Both the position numbers and the translations under genes were made by a program. Of a stretch of 64,000 bases of DNA, positions 49,895 to 58,652 are shown piece after piece (the stretch's first letter is position 1; each line of letters begins with the position of its first letter). Location: positions 62,001 to 126,000 of the forward strand of contig JANSYL010000008.1 of NCBI GenBank assembly GCA_024742455.1, in the 5' to 3' direction. The notes below the pieces were generated by a model that did no database searches, had not been told where the DNA came from, and saw only the letters and a list, made by a program, of their open reading frames with translations. The DNA comes from Paracoccaceae bacterium. GTDB lineage: Bacteria > Pseudomonadota > Alphaproteobacteria > Rhodobacterales > Rhodobacteraceae.

Positions 49895-50310
49895 CCTCCG
49901 AGCTTCTGGCGCTGTCCGTCCTTGCGGTCTTCGCCGCCACGATGTGGCTGCCCTTCATCATCGGGGTGAACACCGCCGCCCCGGGCAGCCCGGCGGCGAT
50001 CCGGTCGGGCGATTTCACCCGGCCTGCCGACCCGGGCCTGCACCGGCCCTGGGTCCACCGCGCCTGGCGCGCGCATCTGAACCTGCTGGAACAGGCGATG
50101 CCCTTCGCCGTGTTGCTGCTGACCGCGCATATCCTGGGCGTCAGCAGCGCGGCGACGGTCTGGGCGGCGTGGATCTTCCTTGCCCTGCGCCTGGCCCATG
50201 CGCTGGGCATGATCACCGGCATCGCCGGGTTTCCCGCCCGTCCGATCCTTTTCACCGCCGCCTGGGCCTGTTGCGTGGTGATCTTCGTCGAAATCCTGCG
50301 CCTCGGCTGA
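49891..50310 (+). CDS. MAPEG family membrane protein
   Basis: The 139-residue protein has four hydrophobic segments and the MAPEG-type motif [18 protein letters not shown] (about 58-75). The family includes membrane glutathione S-transferases and related proteins of unknown activity. It starts with an ATGA overlap with the fusion regulator and is probably its regulated partner. Confidence 0.88.
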   Translation: MTSELLALSVLAVFAATMWLPFIIGVNTAAPGSPAAIRSGDFTRPADPGLHRPWVHRAWRAHLNLLEQAMPFAVLLLTAHILGVSSAATVWAAWIFLALRLAHALGMITGIAGFPARPILFTAAWACCVVIFVEILRLG

Positions 50311-50317
50311 CCGGGGC

Positions 50318-50347
50318 GTTTACGTATTTCCGCAAAGATGAAGCGGG
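50318..50347 (+). repeat. Intergenic GTATTT/AAAG repeat, short form
   Basis: Reads TTTACGTATTTCCGCAAAGA then TGAAGCGGG directly after the MAPEG gene and before thrS. Confidence 0.6.
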
Positions 50348-50441
50348 CGGCGTTGACAGCGCCGCCCCTTTTGCGCAAGCAGCATCCGAACCCGCAACCG
50401 GGCGTTCCGTAGGCGCCAGAACGACGAGGAGACCGGCAGAC

Positions 50442-52388
50442 ATGGCCGATATTTCCCTGACCCTTCCCGATGGCAATTCCCGATCCTACCCCGCCGGTGT
50501 GACCGCCGCCGAGGTCGCCGCCGATATCTCGCCCTCGCTGGCAAAAAAGGCGATCAGCGCCACGGTGGACGGCACCCATTGGGACCTTGCCTGGCCGATC
50601 GGGTCCGACGCCGCCATCGCCATCCACACCATGAAGGACGACGCCCAGGCGCTGGAGCTGATCCGGCACGACTTCGCCCATGTCATGGCCCGCGCGGTGC
50701 AGGAGATCTGGCCCGACGTGAAGGTCACGATCGGCCCCGTCATCGACAAGGGCTGGTATTACGATTTCGACCGGGCCGAGCCGTTTACCCCCGACGATCT
50801 GGGCCGGATCGAGGCCCGGATGAAGGAGATCATCAACGCCCGCGACCCCGTCAGGACCGAGGTCTGGGACCGCGCCCGCGCCATCGCCCATTACGAGGCG
50901 TCGGGAGAACCCTACAAGGTCGAACTCGTGGGCATGATCCCCGAGGATCAACCGATCCGCATGTATTGGCACGGGGACTGGCAGGACCTTTGCCGTGGTC
51001 CGCACCTTCAGCACACAGGGCAATTGCCCGCCGATGCCTTCAAGCTGATGAGCGTGGCCGCCGCGTATTGGCGCGGCGACAACACCCGGCCCATGCTGCA
51101 ACGCATCTACGGCGTGGGGTTCCGCAACCGCGACGACCTGAAGGCGCATCTGAATTTCCTGGAAGAGGCCGAGAAACGCGACCACCGCCGGTTGGGCCGC
51201 GAGATGGAGCTTTTCCATTTCCAGGAAGAAGCCCCCGGCATGGTCTTCTGGCACCCCAATGGCTGGTCGATCTACCGCGAGCTCGAGGATTACATGCGCC
51301 GCCGTCTCGACGCGGCCGGTTACAGGGAAATCAGGACGCCCCAGGTCATCGACCGCAAACTGTGGGAGAAATCCGGCCACTGGGACAAGTACCGCGAAAA
51401 CATGTTCACCACCGAGATCGACGAGGAACATGCCAACGAGAAACGCACCAACGCCCTGAAACCGATGAACTGCCCGGGCCATGTGCAGATCTTCAACCAG
51501 GGCCTGAAATCCTATCGGGACCTGCCGCTGCGCCTGGCCGAGTTTGGCTCCTGCCACCGCTACGAGGCGCATGGCGCGCTGCACGGTCTGATGCGCGTGC
51601 GCGGCTTTACCCAGGACGACGCGCATATCTTCTGCACCGAGGACCAGATCGAATCCGAATGCGCGGCCTTTATCGCGCTTCTGTCCGACATCTACCGCGA
51701 CGCGGGCTTCGCCAGTTTCGACATCAAGCTGTCGACGCGCCCCGAAACCCGCGTCGGCTCGGACGAGATCTGGGACAAGGCCGAAGAGGCGCTGGAAAAG
51801 GCGATCCTCAGCGTGCGCAACGATTATGAAATCGACCCCGGCGAAGGCGCCTTCTACGGCCCGAAGCTTGATTTCAAGCTCACCGACGCGATCGGGCGCG
51901 AATGGCAATGCGGCACCTTCCAGGCCGATTTCAACCTGCCCGAACGGCTGGACGCGACCTATATCGGCGCCGATGGCGAGAAACACCGCCCCGTCATGCT
52001 GCACCGGGCGATCCTGGGCAGTTTCGAACGCTTCATCGGCATCATGATCGAAAACTACGCGGGCAAACTGCCCTTCTGGCTGGCCCCGCGCCAGGTGGTC
52101 GTCGCCTCGATCATCTCCGAGGCGGATGACTACGTGGCCGAGGTGACGCAGGCCCTCACCGCCCGGGGCCTGCGGGCCGAGGCCGATATCCGCAACGAGA
52201 AGATCAACTACAAGGTCCGCGAACATTCGGTGGGCAAGGTGCCGGTCATCCTCGCCATCGGCCGGCAGGAGGTTGAAAACCGCACCGTCACCCTGCGCAG
52301 GCTCGGCGAGAAACAGACCGAGGTTCTGCCGCTCGACCAGGTGATCGCCGACCTCGTCGCCGAGGCGGTGCCGCCCGACCTGCGCTGA
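50442..52388 (+). CDS. thrS: Threonine-tRNA ligase
   Basis: The 648-residue class II synthetase has the TGS domain (residues 1-60), the editing domain with the [11 protein letters not shown] and [15 protein letters not shown] zinc/editing motifs, the catalytic core (motif 2 [19 protein letters not shown], broken here by wording), and the C-terminal anticodon-binding domain. It charges tRNA-Thr. The length is normal. ATG 50442 has a GAGGAGA site. No T-box or other leader is recognised. Confidence 0.98.
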   Translation: MADISLTLPDGNSRSYPAGVTAAEVAADISPSLAKKAISATVDGTHWDLAWPIGSDAAIAIHTMKDDAQALELIRHDFAHVMARAVQEIWPDVKVTIGPVIDKGWYYDFDRAEPFTPDDLGRIEARMKEIINARDPVRTEVWDRARAIAHYEASGEPYKVELVGMIPEDQPIRMYWHGDWQDLCRGPHLQHTGQLPADAFKLMSVAAAYWRGDNTRPMLQRIYGVGFRNRDDLKAHLNFLEEAEKRDHRRLGREMELFHFQEEAPGMVFWHPNGWSIYRELEDYMRRRLDAAGYREIRTPQVIDRKLWEKSGHWDKYRENMFTTEIDEEHANEKRTNALKPMNCPGHVQIFNQGLKSYRDLPLRLAEFGSCHRYEAHGALHGLMRVRGFTQDDAHIFCTEDQIESECAAFIALLSDIYRDAGFASFDIKLSTRPETRVGSDEIWDKAEEALEKAILSVRNDYEIDPGEGAFYGPKLDFKLTDAIGREWQCGTFQADFNLPERLDATYIGADGEKHRPVMLHRAILGSFERFIGIMIENYAGKLPFWLAPRQVVVASIISEADDYVAEVTQALTARGLRAEADIRNEKINYKVREHSVGKVPVILAIGRQEVENRTVTLRRLGEKQTEVLPLDQVIADLVAEAVPPDLR

Positions 52389-52399
52389 CCGCCCACCCC

Positions 52400-52430
52400 G
52401 TCTTTGCTTTCCAAATACCTCCGCCCCCTG
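52400..52430 (+). repeat. Intergenic GTATTT/AAAG repeat copy after thrS
   Basis: Reads TCTTTGCTTTCCAAATACCT then CCGCCCC. It is followed by a GGCGGCTTCGCCGCC hairpin at 52438-52452 that could end thrS transcripts, though no T-run follows. Confidence 0.7.
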
Positions 52431-52530
52431 CCCGGCAGGCGGCTTCGCCGCCGAGAGGGGAGGCAACGCGGCGGGTCGGGGCTCGATGCCCCGATCCGGC
52501 GCCGCCCGCCCCGCCTTGCGCGGTCAGGCG

Positions 52531-52899
52531 TCAGAAATGCGCCTTTTCCTCGTCAGGCTTGCCTGCGGCCAGGGCCAGCACCCCCGCCAGCCCGCAGAAC
52601 GCGATGGGAAAGATCGTGAACACGCCCAGCCCGAAGGCGTGGTAGAACCCGGCCGTGGCCACCAGCAGCAGGATACCCCCCCAAAGCGCCCGCGCCCGCG
52701 CCATCGCGGCCCCGGCAATCGCCAGAAGGGGCGAGATCACGGCGGCGGCCTGTTTCAGGCCCGGATCCTCGACCTGGCGCGCGACATCGGGCACCTCGCC
52801 GAACCAGTCGATGAATTCCACGTAGCCATAGACGAAGAACCCGGTGATCATCGCAAGGATGCCGCCGATCAGTCCAAGCACGAGCGCTGCGTTTCGCAT
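52531..52899 (-). CDS. Four-TM membrane protein, DUF4064-like
   Basis: The 122-residue protein has four hydrophobic segments (about 4-25, 53-70, 74-90, 93-112) and a charged tail. The N-terminal MRNAALVLGLIGGILAMI and spacing resemble DUF4064, but this is not certain. ATG 52899 has a GGAGGGG site. It is convergent with thrS. Function unknown. Confidence 0.75.
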   Translation of the reverse strand: MRNAALVLGLIGGILAMITGFFVYGYVEFIDWFGEVPDVARQVEDPGLKQAAAVISPLLAIAGAAMARARALWGGILLLVATAGFYHAFGLGVFTIFPIAFCGLAGVLALAAGKPDEEKAHF

Positions 52900-53281
52900 G
52901 ATCCCCTCCGGATTGCGTGATCGCGGCTGAAATAAAGCCTCCGCCGCGATGGTTAAACCCCTTGCGGCCCGCAACCGGCCTGAAACATTTCCTGCCCCCG
53001 CAGCCTCCGGCGCGCCTGCCCGGGGGCTCCGCCCGGCGCAGGCGACAGCGCTGTGCGCCTGTTTTTCCTGCACCTTCCGGGCCCGGCGCGCCCCGTTACG
53101 GGGTCACGGCGGTTCACACGGTCGTGGCCCACGCGGCTGTGACTGGTCACGGCCCGGACCGGTCCGCACACTGCAGGCGTCGTCCGGGCCCTGTCCGGCG
53201 CGCAACCCCATATGTCGTCCGGACCGCGTCCGGCGCGGCATCACATACACAGTGTTCATTCACCCACTGGAGGACCCCCAT
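52900..53281. other. Gene-free region upstream of the bufferin operon
   Basis: No credible gene is seen. It holds a GC-rich hairpin and two near-identical direct repeats at 53179-53204 and 53214-53240 (GTCGTCCGG-CC--GTCCGGCGCG), 35 bp apart. The last 40 nt is less GC-rich (ATCACATACACAGTGTTCAT) and may hold the promoter of bufA, but no known promoter element is certain. Confidence 0.5.
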
Positions 53282-53665
53282 ATGACCACCGCCACCAAGA
53301 CCGTCGCCATCCTGGGCGCCGTCACCGCCGCCGTTTCGGCCCATGGCATCGCACCCGCCGAGGCGCAGGCCAATGAAAAATGCTTCGGCGTCAGCCTTGC
53401 GGGCGAAAACGACTGCGCCGCCGGTCCCGGCACCACCTGCGGCGGCACCTCGACCGTCGATTACCAGGGCAACGCCTGGACGCTGGTGCCCGCAGGCACC
53501 TGCAACGATATCGAACTGCCCGATGGGCGCATGGCCGCCACGCTGGACCAGCTCGAGGAATGGGGCGTCGAAGGCATCGACCGCGATCTGCCCGCCGACC
53601 TCGCCGCCGATGTCCGCGACGGGTATATCTCGCCTGAAGACCTGGCCACCCGCCTGGCCGGCTGA
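53282..53665 (+). CDS. bufA: Bufferin-type copper-binding peptide precursor (DUF2282, BufA1-like)
   Basis: The 127-residue product has a signal peptide (cleavage near AEAQA, residue 30) and the DUF2282 core with Cys34, Cys45, Cys53 and Cys74 ([23 protein letters not shown]). In this family an MNIO enzyme converts cysteines to 5-thiooxazoles, and the exported peptide sequesters copper. Most members end soon after the fourth Cys; this one has about 50 more residues, acidic and helical. ATG 53282 has a CTGGAGG site. It is followed by bufB, bufC and a DoxX gene. Confidence 0.88.
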   Translation: MTTATKTVAILGAVTAAVSAHGIAPAEAQANEKCFGVSLAGENDCAAGPGTTCGGTSTVDYQGNAWTLVPAGTCNDIELPDGRMAATLDQLEEWGVEGIDRDLPADLAADVRDGYISPEDLATRLAG

Positions 53666-53728
53666 TCCCGCGATCTGCGCCGCCCGGCAACGGGCGGCGC
53701 TGCCTTCTCCAGAACCGAAGACCCTTCC

Positions 53729-54589
53729 ATGCTCGATGCCGCCTGCCCCGACCGCCTGCCGCCGACCCCCGGGATCGGCTACAAATCCGTCCATTTCGAT
53801 GACCTGATGGCCACCCCCGGCGCCGTGACCTGGATCGAGGTGCATGCCGAAAACTACATGGGCGACGGCGGACGGCCCATCGCACAGCTCAGGGCACTGG
53901 CCGACCGTTTTCCGGTCTCGGTCCATGGTGTGGGCCTGTCGATCGGCGGGGACCACCCGCTCGACCGGGACCACCTCGCGCGGCTCAAACGCCTCTGCGG
54001 CTGGCTCGACCCCGCCAGTTTCTCGGAACATCTCGCCTGGTCGACCCATGACATGGGCTATTTCAACGACCTTCTGCCCATGCCCTACACGCCGGAAACG
54101 CTGACCCGGGTCGCCGCCCATATCGACCAGGTGCAGGACACGCTGGGGCGCCGGATGCTTCTGGAAAACCCCTCCACCTATCTCGATTTTGCCGAGGCAC
54201 AGATGGAGGAAACCGATTTCCTGGCCGAGCTTGCCCGGCGCACAGGCTGCGGCCTGCTGCTTGACGTCAACAACGTCTTCGTCTCCGCCACCAACCAGGG
54301 CCGAGAGGCCCGCGCCTATATAGACGCCTACCCGCTCGATGCGGTGGGTGAAATCCACCTCGGCGGCCATGACGCCCAGACCGATGAGCACGGCCATCCG
54401 CTGCTGATCGACAGTCATGCCGCCCCGGTGGTCGATCCGGTCTGGGACCTGTACGCCTATACCGTCGCACGTGCGGGCGCGCGGCCCACGCTCATCGAAT
54501 GGGACGCCGATGTCCCCGATTTCGCCACGCTGGAGCAGGAGGCCGCCCGCGCCGCAACCATCCTGAGCCCCCAGGGTGTGCCCGCGTGA
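53729..54589 (+). CDS. bufB: Multinuclear non-heme iron oxidase (DUF692)
   Basis: The 286-residue TIM-barrel protein has the DUF692 metal-ligand segments: EVHAENYM (about 36-43), VHGVGLSIGG (about 65-74), EHLAWS, ENPSTYLDF, LLDVNNVFVS and EIHLGGHDAQTDEHG. These carry the His/Glu/Asp/Asn ligands for two or three irons. It modifies the cysteines of the bufA product. It acts in the cytoplasm before export. It overlaps bufC by a GTGA junction. Confidence 0.93.
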   Translation: MLDAACPDRLPPTPGIGYKSVHFDDLMATPGAVTWIEVHAENYMGDGGRPIAQLRALADRFPVSVHGVGLSIGGDHPLDRDHLARLKRLCGWLDPASFSEHLAWSTHDMGYFNDLLPMPYTPETLTRVAAHIDQVQDTLGRRMLLENPSTYLDFAEAQMEETDFLAELARRTGCGLLLDVNNVFVSATNQGREARAYIDAYPLDAVGEIHLGGHDAQTDEHGHPLLIDSHAAPVVDPVWDLYAYTVARAGARPTLIEWDADVPDFATLEQEAARAATILSPQGVPA

Positions 54590-55338
54590 CCGGTCAGGCC
54601 GAGTTCCTCACCGCCCTGCTCGACCCGGCGCAGCCCGCGCCGGAGAGCTTGCGGAACCCGCATGGCGGCCCGGCGGGTGCGCGGTTCGACGTCTACCGCA
54701 ACAACGTGGTCGTCAGCCTGACCGAGGCACTGATCACCGGCTTTCCCACCGTCCACAAACTGGTGGGTGACGCGTTCTTCCGCGCCATGGCGGGCGTGTT
54801 CCTGCGCGCCCATCCCCCCGGCGACCCGCGCCTGCCCCTTTACGGCAGCGCGTTCCCCGGGTTCCTGATTCGCTTCGACCGGGTCGCGCGTCTGCCCTAT
54901 CTGCCCGATATCGCCAAACTCGACCTGGGGATGCGGCAATCCTATCACGCCGCCGACGTGACCCCCCTGTCGGTGGCCGGTATCGCGCCCGAGGCGGTGA
55001 TGGACCTTGCCCCGCGGCTGTCGCCTGCCACGCTGATCCTTTCGTCGCGCTTCGCGGTCCATGACATCTGGGCCTTCACCACGCGCAAGGGCGCGCCGAA
55101 ACCCCGGGGCGAGGCGCAGGACGTGATCATCACCCGCCCCGCATTCGACCCCGAACCGCATCTTCTGCCCGAAGGCGGGTTCACGCTAGCCCGCCATCTC
55201 AAGGGAAAGCTGACGCTTCAGGCCGCGCTGACCGCCACGATCACCCAACACCCAGCCGCCGACATGGCCGCGCTCATGACCCTGTTTCTGACCTCGGGCG
55301 CGCTGACGCTCGACACGGCAAAGGACCCTGCCCCATGA
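54586..55338 (+). CDS. bufC: DUF2063-type partner protein of the MNIO enzyme
   Basis: The 250-residue protein has the DUF2063 N-terminal domain with FDVYRNNVVVSLTEALITGFP at residues about 30-50 (given in parts elsewhere in the family) and a C-terminal winged-helix-like region. Its role is to bring the precursor peptide to the oxidase. It starts at GTG 54586, overlapping bufB, and ends with an ATGA overlap with the DoxX gene, so the four genes are translated together. Confidence 0.92.
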   Translation: MTGQAEFLTALLDPAQPAPESLRNPHGGPAGARFDVYRNNVVVSLTEALITGFPTVHKLVGDAFFRAMAGVFLRAHPPGDPRLPLYGSAFPGFLIRFDRVARLPYLPDIAKLDLGMRQSYHAADVTPLSVAGIAPEAVMDLAPRLSPATLILSSRFAVHDIWAFTTRKGAPKPRGEAQDVIITRPAFDPEPHLLPEGGFTLARHLKGKLTLQAALTATITQHPAADMAALMTLFLTSGALTLDTAKDPAP

Positions 55339-55880
55339 CCTCGCTGATTGCGCTTCATCATCGCCTGTTCGGCTGGCTCGAACACAGGATCGCCCCTGCC
55401 CTGATGCCCACGCTGGCGCGGCTGGTCTTCGCCGGCACGCTTCTGATGTATTTCTGGAACGCCGCCCGCAGCAAAACCGGCGACGGGATCGCGGGGCTGA
55501 TCAATCTCGATTTCGGGGCCTATACCCAGATCACGCCGCGCATCTTCGACGCGGTGGGCTATGACCCCTCGGCCCTCGGTGTCTTTCCCCGCGCGCTGGC
55601 GCTGGCGGGAACCTGGGCCGAGTTCATCCTGCCCGCGCTGGTCCTGATCGGGCTGCTCACCCGTCTAGCCGCGCTCGGCATGATCGGGTTCGTGCTGGTG
55701 CAAAGCTATGTCGATATCGTCGGCCACGGCGTGGGCCCCGAAACAATCGGGGCCTGGTTCGACCGCATCCCCGATGCCGCGATCCTCGATCAGCGCGCCT
55801 TCTGGGTGATGCTGTTCCTGATCCTCGTGGTCCGGGGGGCGGGGCCGGTCTCGGTCGATGCGCTGCTCGGCCGCCGCTAA
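55335..55880 (+). CDS. DoxX family membrane protein, bufferin operon
   Basis: The 181-residue protein has four transmembrane segments and the DoxX pattern (LARLVFAGTLLMYFWNAA; LALAGTWAEFILPALVLIGLL). DoxX proteins often close DUF692/DUF2063 operons and may handle oxidising equivalents at the membrane. The C-terminus overlaps the convergent ArsC-like gene by 4 nt. Confidence 0.88.
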   Translation: MTSLIALHHRLFGWLEHRIAPALMPTLARLVFAGTLLMYFWNAARSKTGDGIAGLINLDFGAYTQITPRIFDAVGYDPSALGVFPRALALAGTWAEFILPALVLIGLLTRLAALGMIGFVLVQSYVDIVGHGVGPETIGAWFDRIPDAAILDQRAFWVMLFLILVVRGAGPVSVDALLGRR

Positions 55881-56200
55881 AGCAGCGCCTGCCGGACGCC
55901 CGCGTCCCAGCCGAGGTACAGCGTATCCCCGGTATCGATCACCGGGCGTTTCATCAGGGTCGGATGCGCGGCCAGCAGCGCCTCCGGCGTGCCCTGCCGC
56001 TCCTCCTCCGTCAATCCGCGCCATGTCGTCGACCGGCGATTGATCAGGTCGTCGCCGAACGCGGCCAGGAACCGCGCCCGGTCCGCCCCGGACAGGGGCG
56101 TGGCGCGGATATCGACCAGCTCCGCCGGTATCCCGGCGCCCTCCAGCGCCTTCACAGCCTTGCGGCAGGTGTCACAGGCCTTGATCCCGTAGATGATCAT
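55877..56200 (-). CDS. ArsC/Spx-like thioredoxin-fold protein
   Basis: The 107-residue protein has the redox CxxC in KACDTCRKA (Cys10 and Cys13) and the C-terminal LMKRPVI segment of the ArsC/Spx/YffB family. It is likely a glutathione-dependent reductase or Spx-like regulator; the YffB-type pattern seems nearest. ATG 56200 has a GAGG site. It is convergent with the DoxX gene, without a visible link to bufferin. Confidence 0.88.
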   Translation of the reverse strand: MIIYGIKACDTCRKAVKALEGAGIPAELVDIRATPLSGADRARFLAAFGDDLINRRSTTWRGLTEEERQGTPEALLAAHPTLMKRPVIDTGDTLYLGWDAGVRQALL

Positions 56201-56424
56201 CTTTTTCCTCACTTGCGGAATTCCGCGCAAATTCGGGGCAGCCGCCCCGCTGTCATGGGCGTTTTACTTGCTATTTCGACGTTCTGCCCCATCATTTTCG
56301 GCGTGACACGAGGTGCACATTGTGAACCGGGCCAAGCCAGAAGCCGTCAAAAGGGGTCATGTCTCACCCTGGCACCGCGCTGCAGGATGCCGCGCGCGAC
56401 ACTGGACTTGAAGAGGAAAGACCG

Positions 56425-56631
56425 ATGCCCACCGGCACCGTTAAATGGTTCAACACCACCAAAGGCTATGGTTTCATCGCGCCCGACGATGGCGGCAAGG
56501 ATGTGTTCGTCCACATCTCGGCCGTGGAACGCGCCGGGCTGACGGGCCTCGCCGACGATACCAAGGTCAGCTACGAATTGCGCGAGGGCCGTGATGGCCG
56601 CGCCTCGGCGGTCGAGCTGCAAAAGCTCTGA
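56425..56631 (+). CDS. Cold-shock protein (CspA family)
   Basis: The 68-residue OB-fold protein has both RNP motifs: KGYGFIAP (RNP1) and VFVHIS (RNP2), plus the start GTVKWFN. It binds single-stranded RNA and DNA as a chaperone. The 224-nt upstream region is gene-free and could be a cold-responsive leader, but no cold-box is certain. A GAGGAAAG site precedes ATG 56425. Confidence 0.96.
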   Translation: MPTGTVKWFNTTKGYGFIAPDDGGKDVFVHISAVERAGLTGLADDTKVSYELREGRDGRASAVELQKL

Positions 56632-56706
56632 CCCAGCCAGACCCCTGATGTTTCTGCGGCGCAGCATCCGCAGGCACATCCGCCCATTTTTCCAGCAGAT
56701 GCCTGT

Positions 56707-56733
56707 GATCCCACCGCCGCCCGCGGTGGGATC
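56707..56733 (+). terminator. Hairpin terminator after the cold-shock gene
   Basis: An 11-bp perfect stem (GATCCCACCGC/GCGGTGGGATC) with 5-nt loop is followed by GGTCCTGTTT. The T-run is weak. It lies 76 nt after the cold-shock stop. Confidence 0.5.
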
Positions 56734-56874
56734 GGTCCTGTTTACCCCGCGCTTACCCGTTTCGGCCTATCCTTAACCCCATTGGTAATGGGAGGTGACG
56801 GCCCGGCTCGGTCGGTCCTCTCCCGTCGCGCCGCGCCTTCGTCACCGCCCCTCAAGATCCGAAAGGGGTTCGTG

Positions 56875-57186
56875 ATGTCGGAATTTCTGTCCGTGCTGGC
56901 GCTCTACTATGTCTGCGATGCCACCGCCGCGCTCCGCCCGATGTCGGCGGAGGAAATCGGCGCCTGCTTTTCCACCTATGACACGGTGAAGGTCTATTTC
57001 GTCGACGGGTTCGACCTGGCCCCGCCGGGCAGCGTGGCGCGCATCCGGCAGATGTCCGAGGCCTATCTCGCCTTCAAGACCTGGGAAGACGACAACGGCG
57101 CGCTGGTCGCCGATATGCGCGCCGATGCGCGCGAACTGGCCCGCCTTGCAGGTCCGGCCCTTGTCGCGGGGGCGATCGATGGCTGA
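56875..57186 (+). CDS. Small hypothetical protein of the MSEFL family, copy 1
   Basis: The 103-residue product begins MSEFLSVLALYYVCDATAAL and has Cys14 and Cys30, then YFVDGFDLAPPGS and AYLAFKTWEDDN. Two other genes nearby encode proteins with the same plan, so it is a real family. The N-terminus is hydrophobic, perhaps a membrane anchor. The function is unknown. The ATG at 56875 has an AAAGGGG site. It overlaps copy 2 by 8 nt. Confidence 0.75.
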   Translation: MSEFLSVLALYYVCDATAALRPMSAEEIGACFSTYDTVKVYFVDGFDLAPPGSVARIRQMSEAYLAFKTWEDDNGALVADMRADARELARLAGPALVAGAIDG

Positions 57187-57466
57187 ATTCCTGGTCCTTC
57201 TCGCCGCCCTCTACCTCTGCGATGCCCGGGTCGAGGCGCATGGCCATACCCGCACCGAACATACCTGCGCCCCGCAGGCACAGGCGGTGCAGACCTGGTT
57301 CACCGGCTTCGACCTCGCGCCCGAGGGCAGCCCCGACCGCGCCGCCCAGCTGGCCGCCGCCCACGCGGTGTTCACCGCATGGGAAGCCGCCAATCCCGAC
57401 CTCGTCGCCGACATGCAGGCCGAGGCCTGGCTGCGCGCCCGCGGGCTGGTGACGGCGATGAATTAA
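57179..57466 (+). CDS. Small hypothetical protein of the MSEFL family, copy 2
   Basis: The 95-residue product begins MAEFLVLLAALYLCDARVEA, has Cys14 and Cys30, WFTGFDLAPEGS, and AVFTAWEAANPDLVADM. It shares with copy 1 the N-terminal E-F-L, the C-D-A, and the LVADM-A-A end, so these two are closest. Start ATG 57179 lies within the end of copy 1, indicating translational coupling. Function unknown. Confidence 0.75.
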   Translation: MAEFLVLLAALYLCDARVEAHGHTRTEHTCAPQAQAVQTWFTGFDLAPEGSPDRAAQLAAAHAVFTAWEAANPDLVADMQAEAWLRARGLVTAMN

Positions 57467-57867
57467 CCGGTCAGGGCGCGGGTCACCACCACCCCGCCCC
57501 AGGCCGACAGCGCGGTGACCGCGATGCCCCAGGGCAGGTCCACCAGAACCATCTGCGGGTGCCAGTCGCGCATCACCGCCCAGGACGTGAATTCATAGGT
57601 CCCGTAGGCGAACAGCCCCAGGATCGCGCCATGGATCAGCGCCTGCACCGGGTCCCCGGCCTTCAGCGCGGGCCAGCCCGCGAAATACAGCACGCCCGCC
57701 ATGTAGGTGACGTAGAACAGGAAGGCCGGCAGCAGGCGGAACCCCCCGGGGTACAGCCCCTCGCCCAGGTGGCGGGCGAAGACCGGCTGGATCACCGACC
57801 GCAGCATGATGGCATCGGCCACCAAGAAGATGATCGAGGTGGCGACGAACAGGATGATCAGGGACAT
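57463..57867 (-). CDS. DUF2177 family membrane protein
   Basis: The 134-residue protein has four transmembrane segments and the DUF2177 motif FLVADAIMLRSVIQPVF near residue 14-30 plus TYEFTSWAVMRDW. It is inner-membrane with no assigned function. It is convergent with MSEFL copy 2 (4-nt overlap) and divergent from copy 3, lying between members of that family. Confidence 0.9.
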   Translation of the reverse strand: MSLIILFVATSIIFLVADAIMLRSVIQPVFARHLGEGLYPGGFRLLPAFLFYVTYMAGVLYFAGWPALKAGDPVQALIHGAILGLFAYGTYEFTSWAVMRDWHPQMVLVDLPWGIAVTALSAWGGVVVTRALTG

Positions 57868-57997
57868 GGCGGCTCCGGGCGCGTTGCGATGGGGTCAAGG
57901 TAGCCTGCCGCGCGCCCCTGTCGATGCAGCGCGTGATCCCGCAAACGTGACGGGCGGTCGGTTGACAGGACCCGGGCCCGGCGCCTGTGATGACCGC

Positions 57998-58267
57998 ATG
58001 TCGGAGTTTCTTGCCCTGCTTCTGGCCTATTACACCTGCGATGCCGCTGCGCAGTCGCAGATGCCGCTGGGCGGTGACCGTCTGGCCTGCATGGAAACCT
58101 ATGAAGAGGTGAAGGGCTGGTTCGCCCCGCTCGACGCCGCCCCGCCGGGCACCCCCGAACACGGCGCGCAACGGATCGAGACCTATATCGCCTTCCGCGC
58201 GTGGGAGGCGGAGAATGCCGAGACGGTCGCAAGGCTCCGGGCGCAGGCGGAGGACGCGGTGGAGTAA
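57998..58267 (+). CDS. Small hypothetical protein of the MSEFL family, copy 3
   Basis: The 89-residue product begins MSEFLALLLAYYTCDAAAQS, has Cys14 and Cys31, then WFAPLDAAPPGTP and AFRAWEAENAETV. It is the third and shortest member, 530 nt after copy 2 and on the other side of the DUF2177 gene. No ribosome-binding site better than GTGA is seen. Function unknown. Confidence 0.72.
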   Translation: MSEFLALLLAYYTCDAAAQSQMPLGGDRLACMETYEEVKGWFAPLDAAPPGTPEHGAQRIETYIAFRAWEAENAETVARLRAQAEDAVE

Positions 58268-58273
58268 CGCCCC

Positions 58274-58297
58274 GTAGGGTGCGCCTTCAGGCGCACC
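58274..58297. repeat. GTAGGGTG hairpin repeat copy
   Basis: GTAGGGTGCGCC and GGCGCACC pair around TTCA. It lies just upstream of the higBA locus and belongs to the same family as the insertion in liuB. Confidence 0.7.
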
Positions 58298-58354
58298 GCA
58301 CTCCAGGGGCACGCCCCGACAAGGCGCAGCACCACCCCTTGCTGGGCCGTATGA

Positions 58355-58367
58355 TACGTGATACGTA
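58355..58367. promoter_or_regulatory. Operator palindrome upstream of higB
   Basis: TACGT-GAT-ACGTA is a perfect inverted repeat 7 nt before the higB ATG. It overlaps an AT-rich promoter-like stretch and is the likely HigA binding site. Confidence 0.5.
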
Positions 58368-58373
58368 TTGCGC

Positions 58374-58652
58374 ATGATCCGCAGCTTCGCCTGCCGCGAC
58401 ACTCAGGCCCTTGCCACCCGCCGCCGCGTCCGCCGCTTCGTCAACATCGAACGCATCGCGCTGCGCAAACTGGCGATGCTGGCGGCGGCCGACCGGCTGG
58501 ATGACCTGCGCGCCCCGCCCAGCAACCGGCTGGAAGCCTTGAAAGGCGACCGCGCAGGCCAGCATTCGATCCGGATCAATGACCAGTATCGCCTCTGTTT
58601 CGTCTGGAAAAAGGACGGCCCCCATGACGTCGAAATCACCGATTACCACTGA
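58374..58652 (+). CDS. higB: HigB-type toxin (RelE superfamily mRNA interferase)
   Basis: The 92-residue protein matches HigB: MIRSFACRDT, the LDDLRAPPSNRLEAL segment, and HSIRINDQYRLCFVWK with the catalytic basic residues, ending in EITDYH. It would cut mRNA on the ribosome. It starts at ATG 58374 and overlaps higA by 29 nt, the toxin-first order typical of hig. Confidence 0.94.
   Translation: MIRSFACRDTQALATRRRVRRFVNIERIALRKLAMLAAADRLDDLRAPPSNRLEALKGDRAGQHSIRINDQYRLCFVWKKDGPHDVEITDYH

Noticed and set aside
49869-52466. An 865-codon minus-strand frame opposite MAPEG and thrS
   Set aside because: It is the antisense of thrS with no recognisable motif and no ribosome-binding site.
56201-56424. 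Cold-shock riboswitch or thermometer before the cold-shock gene
   Set aside because: The region is gene-free and could be a leader, but no conserved cold-box or clear alternative structure could be pinned down.
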